From: Betaproteobacteria bacterium
Lineage (GTDB): Bacteria; Pseudomonadota; Gammaproteobacteria; Burkholderiales; Burkholderiaceae_E
Length of the DNA stretch: 9,210 nt
Reading direction: 5' to 3'
NCBI GenBank assembly: GCA_009922405.1
Contig: RFVZ01000098.1
Span: 1 to 9,210, forward strand
The notes beneath the pieces are model-generated. The model was not told where the DNA came from, searched no databases, and saw only the letters and a list, made by a program, of their open reading frames with translations. Position 1 is the stretch's first letter. Each line of letters begins with the position of its first letter. Positions 1 through 5,916 of this stretch are shown here, piece by piece. The position numbers and the translations under genes were made by a program.

Positions 1-2202
1 CAGGCCGACCCGCAATCGGGTCTGGCCAGCGGGTCCCGATCCGGCGGAATTAGGGCGGGGACGATCGGAGGGAATAACTCCCTCGCGCAAGCCCTCCGTG
101 CGGCGATCCCCGAGACCTTGCCCGATGCCGGCGTCGAGGCCTTTTCGATTGACGATTCGACGACGACCGAGATCGACGATGCACTTTCCGTCACCCCGCT
201 CGCTGACGGGCGGTTGAGGGTTGGGATCCACATTGCAGCCCCGGGGCGTGATCTCACACCGGGGTCGCCGCTCGACAAGGTTGGTCGCGCTCGTATGTCG
301 ACGGTCTACATGCCGGGCGACAAGATCACGATGCTCCCGGACAACGCCATCGAGCGCTGGTCGCTGGACGCCGGGCGTCACTTGCCAGCGCTTTCCATGT
401 ACGTCGACCTCGATGAAACGGGGACTCGAATCGTCGATGGTTTCTCGCGCGTTGACCGAGTCAAGATCGTCGAGAACCTGCGCCATGATCGTCTCGAGGG
501 CGTTGTGACGGAGGCCTTGCTCGATGAAGCACCCGACAGCCCTGCGCCGCCCGATTTGCCCCACGCGTTTGCGCTGCGAGCCCTCTGGCGTCTGACCCTG
601 TCACTCAGCGCGGAACGAGATCAACTGCGCGGCAAACCCGAACCGCGTAATCGGGTCGACTTTTCGTTCTACATTGATCGCCAACCCGATGGCGCTGAGA
701 CGGTCAGAATCGTTCAACGCCGCCGTGACGCCCCGCTCGATCGGATCGTTGCCGAACTGATGATCCTCGCAAACGCTCGCTGGGGTCGCCTGCTGGCGGA
801 CCATCGGGTTCCCGGGATTTACCGGATTCAGCCACCCGGAACGCGGGTTCGCATGGCCACCCATGCCGCGCCTCATACGGGCCTGGGCGTGGCGCAGTAC
901 GCCTGGTGCACGAGCCCATTGCGACGCTATGTGGATCTCGTCAATCAGCGTCAGGTGATCGCGGTACTGTCTGGGCGCACGCCGCCGTACACCGGAAGCG
1001 ACTCAGACCTCTTCGCAGTGTTGTCGGCGTTCGATGCGAAGTACGAGGCCTATGCGGATTTTCAGTCCCGCATGGAGCGATGGTGGTGTCTGCGATGGCT
1101 GCAGCAGGAGGGGCTAACTCGCGTCGAAGCGGTGGTGACGCGCGACGACATGGCCCGCCTTTGCCATGCTCCGCTGGTCCTTCGGGTGACTGGGATGCCG
1201 ATGCTCGCTCCAGGCCGGCGGATCGTGATCGATCTGGTTGAGCAGGATGAACTCGACTTGACCATCCACGCGCGGTTTGTGGAGGTGGACGGAGAAGGCG
1301 TTGACGTGCCGGAGGAAGACGGACTCGACGCAGAGGCCCACGCAGCGGCCGACTTAGTGGTCCAATCGGAGGGGGTTGATGCGTATGGCGTGATCGGAAA
1401 TCCGATTGCTCACAGCCGATCGCCGTCGATCCATGCCGCGTTTGCGATGGCGACTGGCCAGGCCATCGTTTACGAACGCATCCTGGCGCCAGCCGATGGA
1501 TTTGTCGCGACAGTCGATGCTTTTCGGGCTCAAGGCGGAAGTGGGCTCAATATCACGCTGCCTTTCAAACAAGATGCCTACGCCTATGCCACCGAGAGAA
1601 CCCCACGGGCGGAAGCGGCTGGTGCCGTGAACACCCTCGTCTTTAGTGCGGACGGGGTGTTGGGTGACAACACAGACGGTATCGGCTTACTGCGTGATCT
1701 CGCCCGGCTGGGGGTTTCGCTGGCGGGCGCCTCGGCACTGGTACTTGGTGCCGGCGGCGCTGCTCGAGGAGCGCTTGCTGCTCTACTGCACTCAGGTTGC
1801 GGGCGTCTTGCAGTCGCGAACAGGACCCCCGAACGGGCTGTGGCGCTCGCCGCCGATCCGCTCTTGGCCGGTGTCGAGGCGGTCACGATGGAGGCCCTCG
1901 AAAGCCTGAAGGTGGATATCGTGATTAACGCCACCTCGGGTGGGTTGCAGGGTGAGCGCCTGGCGGTACCCGATGCGTTGCTACGAGGTGCCCGGCTGTC
2001 TTACGACATGGTTTACGCAGCGCACGCGACGCCGTTTGTCCAACAGGCTCAGGCGGCGGGTTGTCCGCTTTGCGTGGACGGGCTTGGCATGCTGGTAGAA
2101 CAAGCGGCTGAGAGTTTTCGAGTATGGCGTGGCGTTATGCCCGAAACCGAGCCGGTACTGCAGGCCATGCGCGCCGAATTGGCCGGGAGTTCCGGGGCGT
2201 GA
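1..2202 (+). CDS. RNB-family exoribonuclease fused in frame to shikimate dehydrogenase (5' end outside window)
   Basis: The frame is open from base 1 to the TGA at 2200-2202, so the gene begins upstream; the TTG at 118 is only an internal codon. The first half is an RNase II/RNB domain, which degrades RNA 3' to 5'. Its metal-site motif SIDDSTTTEIDDALSV lies at about 145-192, with acidic residues matching E. coli RNase II D201, D209 and D210 and Glu in place of D207, as I recall for betaproteobacterial relatives. RGKPEPRNRVDF, PLDRIVAELMILAN and the RNA-binding SPLRRYVDLVNQRQ (about 916-957) follow. Conserved RNB sequence ends near 1290; an acidic, Ala-rich linker of about 27 residues leads into a full AroE from 1378. 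Residues encoded by 1-117 are Gly/Ser-rich and do not resemble the usual N-terminal region. Family assignment of both halves is secure. Whether the product is one polypeptide or AroE is also made from an internal start is open. Confidence 0.88.
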   Translation, partial: QADPQSGLASGSRSGGIRAGTIGGNNSLAQALRAAIPETLPDAGVEAFSIDDSTTTEIDDALSVTPLADGRLRVGIHIAAPGRDLTPGSPLDKVGRARMSTVYMPGDKITMLPDNAIERWSLDAGRHLPALSMYVDLDETGTRIVDGFSRVDRVKIVENLRHDRLEGVVTEALLDEAPDSPAPPDLPHAFALRALWRLTLSLSAERDQLRGKPEPRNRVDFSFYIDRQPDGAETVRIVQRRRDAPLDRIVAELMILANARWGRLLADHRVPGIYRIQPPGTRVRMATHAAPHTGLGVAQYAWCTSPLRRYVDLVNQRQVIAVLSGRTPPYTGSDSDLFAVLSAFDAKYEAYADFQSRMERWWCLRWLQQEGLTRVEAVVTRDDMARLCHAPLVLRVTGMPMLAPGRRIVIDLVEQDELDLTIHARFVEVDGEGVDVPEEDGLDAEAHAAADLVVQSEGVDAYGVIGNPIAHSRSPSIHAAFAMATGQAIVYERILAPADGFVATVDAFRAQGGSGLNITLPFKQDAYAYATERTPRAEAAGAVNTLVFSADGVLGDNTDGIGLLRDLARLGVSLAGASALVLGAGGAARGALAALLHSGCGRLAVANRTPERAVALAADPLLAGVEAVTMEALESLKVDIVINATSGGLQGERLAVPDALLRGARLSYDMVYAAHATPFVQQAQAAGCPLCVDGLGMLVEQAAESFRVWRGVMPETEPVLQAMRAELAGSSGA
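1378..2199 (+). other. aroE: Shikimate dehydrogenase (AroE) domain of the fused frame
   Basis: This part catalyses NADPH-dependent reduction of 3-dehydroshikimate to shikimate in the cytoplasmic shikimate pathway. About 274 residues are present, the normal full AroE length. Visible motifs in order are GVIGNPIAHSRSPSIHAAFA with the substrate-binding S-x-S, LNITLPFKQ with the catalytic Lys (codon at 1567), AGAVNT with the substrate-binding Asn (1630), GDNTDG with the catalytic Asp (1675), the Rossmann loop VLGAGGAARGAL (from 1741), the NADP-phosphate motif NRTPERA, INATSGG, and the C-terminal DGLGMLVEQAAESF. No ATG lies in frame near the start. The nearest alternative start is GTG at 1357-1359, which has no clear Shine-Dalgarno sequence at a normal distance, so separate translation is possible but not supported. 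All key residues are intact, so the domain should be active. Confidence 0.93.
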
Positions 2203-2906
2203 GCGGCTTCGGGCGCTGGTGTTGGCTCTTGAGTTGGCGACTGGTCTTGGCGGCGACCGTTGGGGTGCTTGCGTTGCAGGTCTGGTTTTTTGGTCAGGTG
2301 CTTTGGTGGTCCCGGTTTGACCCCAGTACGACCGCTTTTATGCGGGCCGAACTGGTTCGGCTGCGCAATGAAGATCCGGTGGCTCAATTGCGTCACCAGT
2401 GGACGCCCTATTCGAGGATTTCTTCAAATCTCAAGCGTGCCGTGATTGCCTCGGAGGATGCGCATTTCACCGAGCATGACGGGGTTGACTGGGACGCCCT
2501 GGAGCTTGCCTGGCAGGCCAATGCCAAACGCGGCCGGGTGGTTCGGGGTGGGTCAACGATCACCATGCAATTGGCCAAAAACTTATTTCTCTCGGGCGAG
2601 CGGAGTTACTTGCGGAAAGCCCAGGAGCTTGTGATTAGTTACATGATTGAGTTGGTCATGGACAAGCGCCGCATTCTGGAGCTCTATCTGAACGTGGCCG
2701 AATGGGGGGTAGGGGTGTTCGGCGCGGAGGCCGGTGCTCGACAGCATTTCGGCCACGGTGCCGATCGACTCGCACCAACTGAAGCGGCTCGAATGGCCGC
2801 CATGCTGCCCAATCCGCGGTGGTTCGATCGTCATCGAAGTGATCCCAAATTGCTCCGCAAGACCCAGATCATCGAGCGCAGGATGGCGGTCGCGCCGATT
2901 CCATGA
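2199..2906 (+). CDS. mtgA: Monofunctional biosynthetic peptidoglycan transglycosylase MtgA
   Basis: GT51 glycosyltransferase that polymerises lipid II into glycan strands at the periplasmic face of the inner membrane. I chose the GTG at 2199, which overlaps the aroE stop as GTGA and has GGGAG at about 2185-2189 upstream. It gives 235 residues, the usual MtgA size, and places the signal-anchor helix (about residues 8-30) at the N-terminus. Starting at the ATG at 2124 would add 25 basic residues inside the aroE reading frame and is less likely. Motifs are IASEDAHFTEHDGVDW with catalytic Glu (about residue 86), RGGSTITMQLAKNLFL (about 116-131), RKAQELVISYMIEL, ILELYLNVAEWGVGVFGAEA, and EAARMAAMLPNP near the end. 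There is no transpeptidase domain, so it is not a class A PBP. The overlap implies translational coupling with the fused gene upstream. Confidence 0.95.
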   Translation: MSGFGRWCWLLSWRLVLAATVGVLALQVWFFGQVLWWSRFDPSTTAFMRAELVRLRNEDPVAQLRHQWTPYSRISSNLKRAVIASEDAHFTEHDGVDWDALELAWQANAKRGRVVRGGSTITMQLAKNLFLSGERSYLRKAQELVISYMIELVMDKRRILELYLNVAEWGVGVFGAEAGARQHFGHGADRLAPTEAARMAAMLPNPRWFDRHRSDPKLLRKTQIIERRMAVAPIP

Positions 2907-3002
2907 ACGAACCGTCGGGGGCTAGCGTCATGGGTTGAACCGCCGGTCGGAGCGTGGCTGACGCCTGACCTTGACCGCACGCAACGGGCAATCTGAGCCC
3001 CC

Positions 3003-3674
3003 ATGATCGCTGCAGTCATGAGTTCTTCCCCCGTTCCAATCCCGACCTCCGCTCTCGCGATCCTTACGCTCTTGACGGCGGTGAGCGCGGTGACTGGCCT
3101 GACTGGCTGGATTTGGTGGGCGCGTTGGCAGCGCAGCCAGCGACGATTGGAGACCGCGCAACTCGAGCGATGCTGCCATCGGCTCGGCTGGCGGCTCGAG
3201 GTCGGAAACCGTGGCGTTACGATTTTGGGAAGGTCTCTCAGTCGGCGCTGGAGCCTGGTTGCCGGCACTTCTGGTGATCCGGGCTCGGTGATTTTTACGT
3301 TGGGAGCGCCTGATCTCGATCAGGCGTTGGCCCTCTTGTGCGCCCGCTCAGCTCGTGGTGATGCGCGCCAGCAGTCGCCCGCGTTTATGCGCTTGACGCC
3401 AGTGCAAACGGTCGGCTCACGCGCTGTCGTGCGCGCGTTTACGGTCCATGCAAAGGATCGCGACGAGGCGCAGCGGCTGCTCAGCCCCACGGTCGAGCAC
3501 CTCTTGATCGGTCGGACATCGCATGCGGCCCAACGCGCAGATTCGAGCCTGCGGATCTGGATTTGCCCGCACGGGGTGCAAATCATCAGTGCGCGCAGCG
3601 ACGTCAATTGGATACGACTTCGACATGTGATCCAACTGGGACTCACGATTGGGTTGCGTTCGGGCTTTCCCTAA
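3003..3674 (+). CDS. Hypothetical single-pass membrane protein
   Basis: I do not recognise this 223-residue protein. One hydrophobic segment (about residues 17-40, ALAILTLLTAVSAVTGLTGWIWW) is followed by a basic stretch (ARWQRSQRR), which suggests an inner-membrane anchor. The remaining 180 residues look soluble: a short polar region containing two adjacent cysteines (ERCCHRLGW), a variable middle, and a C-terminal part that alternates hydrophobic and polar residues like beta strands (SSLRIWICPHGVQII). No catalytic motif is evident. The start is uncertain: ATG at 3003 or ATG at 3018, neither with a convincing Shine-Dalgarno sequence. It lies 96 bases after mtgA and 47 before mgtE on the same strand. 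Reality as a gene rests on the open frame, the plausible membrane topology and the lack of a better frame here. Overlapping opposite-strand frames look like low-complexity shadows. Confidence 0.65.
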   Translation: MIAAVMSSSPVPIPTSALAILTLLTAVSAVTGLTGWIWWARWQRSQRRLETAQLERCCHRLGWRLEVGNRGVTILGRSLSRRWSLVAGTSGDPGSVIFTLGAPDLDQALALLCARSARGDARQQSPAFMRLTPVQTVGSRAVVRAFTVHAKDRDEAQRLLSPTVEHLLIGRTSHAAQRADSSLRIWICPHGVQIISARSDVNWIRLRHVIQLGLTIGLRSGFP

Positions 3675-3685
3675 GGGTTGCGGCG

Positions 3686-3691
3686 TAGAAT
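3686..3691 (+). promoter_or_regulatory. Possible -10 element upstream of mgtE
   Basis: TAGAAT differs from the sigma70 consensus TATAAT at one position and lies 30 bases before the mgtE start codon, after the upstream gene has ended. No -35 box at 16-18 bases is convincing, so the call is weak. The 47-base gap is too short for an Mg2+-sensing leader of the M-box type. Confidence 0.25.
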
Positions 3692-3721
3692 TTCGCTCGG
3701 TGTTCAACCTGGAACCGACCG

Positions 3722-5215
3722 ATGAGCGATTTTCCGTTTGCATTGGATGAGTCCGAACCCCCGACGCCGCGCGACCCCGAAGAGGCTTCCCGATCGCTGG
3801 GCGAAGTCCAGGAACTATTGCGCAGACTCAGCCTGGTGCGCGACCTGGCCAGACGTGAGACCGGGGCGGATCATCAGCGTCAGAGTCTCACCGAGCGGGT
3901 GGCCGAGGCCCAGCATCTGTCCCATCTGAGGGCCCGGATTGATCGGCTGCACCCGGCCGATGTGGCCTTTGTACTGGAGGCATTGCCCCCCGAGGACCGA
4001 CTGACAGTTTGGAGTTTGGTTGATGCCACGCACGATGGCGAGGTCCTGGTTGAACTTTCGGGATTCGTGCGCGAAGGGCTGATTCGCCAAATGGATCGGG
4101 GCGACTTGCTCGCTGCCGCCGCTTCTCTGGATGCCGATGATCTGGCCGATCTGGCGGACGATCTGCCAAGTGACGTGGTTGAAGAAGTCCGTCGTGGACT
4201 GACGCCTGCCGAGCGCGAACAGTTGCGCGCGGCGATGTCTTACGACGAGCAGACCGTCGGGGCCCGAATGGACTTCGAGATGTTGACGGTGCCCAACGAT
4301 GTGACGCTTGATGTTGCCCTGCGAGATCTGCGTCGCCTGGACGAATTGCCAGATCACACAGATCAGTTGTTCGTCGTGGGCTCCAAAGATGACCGGCTGC
4401 GTGGCGTATTGCCCATCCAGCGCTTGTTGACGGCTGATCCTGAGTCGCTGGTGGGCGATGTCATGCGTTCCGAGACCATGACCTTGCAGGCGCTTGACGA
4501 CATTCAGGATGCGGCTCAGGCATTTGAGCGCTATGACTTGGTCAGTGCGCCCGTGGTCGATTCCAATGGGCGCCTGGTAGGCCGCCTCACGGTCGCTACC
4601 GTGGTTGACGCGATCCGCGAGCGTAGCGAAAGCGAGACCCTCGCCCAGGCGGGCCTTCGTGAAGACGAAGACATCTTCGCCAGCGTTTGGGCCTCCGCGA
4701 AGAACCGTTGGCTCTGGCTGGCGGTCAATCTCGGTACCGCTTTTTTTGCGAGCCGGGTCATTGGGGCCTTTGAAGACACCATTGAGCGGGTTGTTGCGCT
4801 CGCCGCCCTGATGCCCATTGTGGCCGGGATTGCCGGTAACTCGGGCAACCAGACCATGACACTTTTCATCCGTTCCCTGGCTCTGGGTCAGGTGGGTGCG
4901 AGTACCGCCCGCCGACTCTTCGTTAAAGAACTTGGCATTGCAGCGCTCAACGGGGTGGTCTGGGGCAGTATCGCAGGCGGTTTCGCATGGGCCCTTTATG
5001 CCTCAACCGGCAATGGCGCGTTGTTGGGACTTACGATGATGCTCGCGATGATCCTAAACCTCCTGCTGGGGGCGATGGTCGGCATGAGTGTGCCGCTACT
5101 CTTGCAGAGCCTGGGGCGTGACCCGGCCTTGGGCTCCTCGGTTTTATTGACCTTCACGACCGACAGCATGGGGTTTTTTATTTTTCTGGGGCTCGCGACG
5201 ATTTTTTTTAAGTGA
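3722..5215 (+). CDS. mgtE: Magnesium transporter MgtE
   Basis: Inner-membrane Mg2+ channel/transporter gated by cytosolic Mg2+. The 497 residues show the full family architecture. An acidic, Leu-rich N domain (about residues 75-170) carries repeats such as LHPADVAFVLEALP and LDADDLADLADDLP. A pair of CBS domains follows (about 180-300, including DQLFVVGSKDDRLRGVLP and DLVSAPVVDSNGRLVG), then a connecting helix region and five membrane segments (about 331-352, 356-386, 403-428, 433-465, 472-496). The conserved MPIVAGIAGNSGNQTMTL sequence spans about 364-381. The last helix carries TTDSMGFF, whose Asp (about residue 481) matches the pore Asp (D432) of Thermus MgtE. Upstream Shine-Dalgarno is weak (GGAA before the start). 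The TGA overlaps the GTG of the phosphatase gene downstream, suggesting an operon. The final codons pass through a run of eight T. Confidence 0.96.
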   Translation: MSDFPFALDESEPPTPRDPEEASRSLGEVQELLRRLSLVRDLARRETGADHQRQSLTERVAEAQHLSHLRARIDRLHPADVAFVLEALPPEDRLTVWSLVDATHDGEVLVELSGFVREGLIRQMDRGDLLAAAASLDADDLADLADDLPSDVVEEVRRGLTPAEREQLRAAMSYDEQTVGARMDFEMLTVPNDVTLDVALRDLRRLDELPDHTDQLFVVGSKDDRLRGVLPIQRLLTADPESLVGDVMRSETMTLQALDDIQDAAQAFERYDLVSAPVVDSNGRLVGRLTVATVVDAIRERSESETLAQAGLREDEDIFASVWASAKNRWLWLAVNLGTAFFASRVIGAFEDTIERVVALAALMPIVAGIAGNSGNQTMTLFIRSLALGQVGASTARRLFVKELGIAALNGVVWGSIAGGFAWALYASTGNGALLGLTMMLAMILNLLLGAMVGMSVPLLLQSLGRDPALGSSVLLTFTTDSMGFFIFLGLATIFFK

Positions 5216-5841
5216 GCATGCGAACGATGATGAGCAGCGTGATGAAACACGTGGTTAAAAACGCGGTTAAAACCTTCTTGATCGTCGGTGCCTTGGTGTT
5301 GTTCATGGCGCTCCCCGCTCAGGCGAGTGACTTGTCCGAAAAGTTGCGCTCGAGCAGTTACGTCTTGCTGATGCGGCATGCGAGCGCGCCCGGCGTTGGG
5401 GATCCGCCCAATTACACCCTGGATGATTGCAGGACTCAGCGCAATCTCGACGCCGAAGGGCGGCGGCAGGCGGCTGTCGTTGGGGATTGGCTCCGAAAGG
5501 AGGGGGTTCTGGCGGCCACCGTGTTCTCCAGTGTCTGGTGTCGTTGCAAGGAGACGGCCGCGTTACTGAACTTCAATGGCTACCGGATTGAACCCTCGCT
5601 CGGTTCCTTTTTTGATGAGATGGCCAAAGCGCCCGAGAGTAATCGTGCGCTCCAGCGACTCGTCGCAAAAAACCTTACGGTAAAGGGCGAACGAGCACTT
5701 ATCCTCGTGACCCATCACGTCAATATTCTTGAGTTTGCTGGCGAAAACGTCGCCTCAGGCGACCTCGTCCTCGTCAAAGTTGATGCGAGTGGCAACCGAC
5801 TGTCGCATGAAGTGATTCCCCGGCCGGGCGATCGGGGGTAA
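5212..5841 (+). CDS. Exported histidine phosphatase family protein
   Basis: Member of the histidine phosphatase (phosphoglycerate mutase-like) superfamily, which hydrolyses phosphoesters through a phospho-His. Numbering from GTG 5212, the N-terminus has a basic region, hydrophobic core FLIVGALVLFMAL and cleavage motif AQA-SD (about residues 36-39), so the protein should be periplasmic. The catalytic motif is LLMRHASAPG with His about 56, followed by NLDAEGRRQA, FSSVWCRCKETA with the phosphate-binding Arg about 111, and LVTHHVNI with the second catalytic His (168 or 169). Size (about 170 residues mature) suits a small single-domain member. The start is uncertain: TAA at 5209-5211 limits it to 5212 or later, GTG 5212 overlaps the mgtE stop, and ATG 5218, 5227, 5230 or 5242 are alternatives; none has a good Shine-Dalgarno. 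The substrate cannot be told from sequence. Two cysteines flank the key Arg, an oddity for a periplasmic enzyme. Confidence 0.88.
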   Translation: MSMRTMMSSVMKHVVKNAVKTFLIVGALVLFMALPAQASDLSEKLRSSSYVLLMRHASAPGVGDPPNYTLDDCRTQRNLDAEGRRQAAVVGDWLRKEGVLAATVFSSVWCRCKETAALLNFNGYRIEPSLGSFFDEMAKAPESNRALQRLVAKNLTVKGERALILVTHHVNILEFAGENVASGDLVLVKVDASGNRLSHEVIPRPGDRG

Positions 5842-5855
5842 TTCCCCATTGTTTT
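5834..5855 (+). terminator. Possible weak intrinsic terminator after the phosphatase gene
   Basis: GGGG (5835-5838) and CCCC (5844-5847) can pair around a TAATT loop, followed by ATTGTTTT. The stem is only four G-C pairs and overlaps the TAA stop codon, so any termination would be weak. It sits where a boundary between the mgtE pair and the hydrolase-mdcA pair is expected. Confidence 0.25.
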
Positions 5856-5879
5856 GCCGCATTAGTCGTACCAATGTAC

Positions 5880-5896
5880 TGGCTTCTTTGAAGCTA
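5880..5896 (+). repeat. Small hairpin in the leader of the hydrolase gene
   Basis: TGGCTTC and GAAGCTA form a stem of seven pairs including one G-U, closed by a TTT loop, about 20 bases before the start codon. There is no T tract after it. It may be a leader structure, or chance. Confidence 0.25.
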
Positions 5897-5905
5897 TTAC
5901 AAAAT

Positions 5906-5910
5906 GGAGA
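5906..5910 (+). promoter_or_regulatory. Shine-Dalgarno site of the lipoprotein hydrolase gene
   Basis: GGAGA lies six bases before the ATG at 5917, in a locally A-rich stretch (ACAAAATGGAGA). It is the clearest ribosome binding site in the window and fixes this start. Confidence 0.7.
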
Positions 5911-5916
5911 CATCCA

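Noticed and set aside
2124..2198. Upstream ATG start for mtgA giving a 260-residue protein
   Set aside because: It would lie well inside aroE and add a basic extension; GTG 2199 gives the normal MtgA length with a terminal anchor helix.
2831..3268. Minus-strand open frame of 145 codons spanning the end of mtgA and the start of the hypothetical gene
   Set aside because: It overlaps the conserved C-terminus of MtgA, its translation is Arg/Ser-rich low complexity, and the plus-strand frame with a membrane helix is more credible.
3675..3721. Mg2+ riboswitch upstream of mgtE
   Set aside because: Only 47 bases separate the genes and no long paired leader is present, too short for known Mg2+-sensing leaders.
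3815..4357. Long minus-strand open frame of 180 codons inside mgtE
   Set aside because: The plus-strand MgtE has unmistakable motifs throughout; the antisense translation has no recognisable motif and is a GC-rich shadow frame.
5202..5209. Programmed slippage on the eight-T run at the end of mgtE, fusing it to the phosphatase
   Set aside because: A -1 shift meets TAA at 5209-5211 at once, and a +1 shift enters a frame that stops about 16 codons later, so neither yields a fusion.
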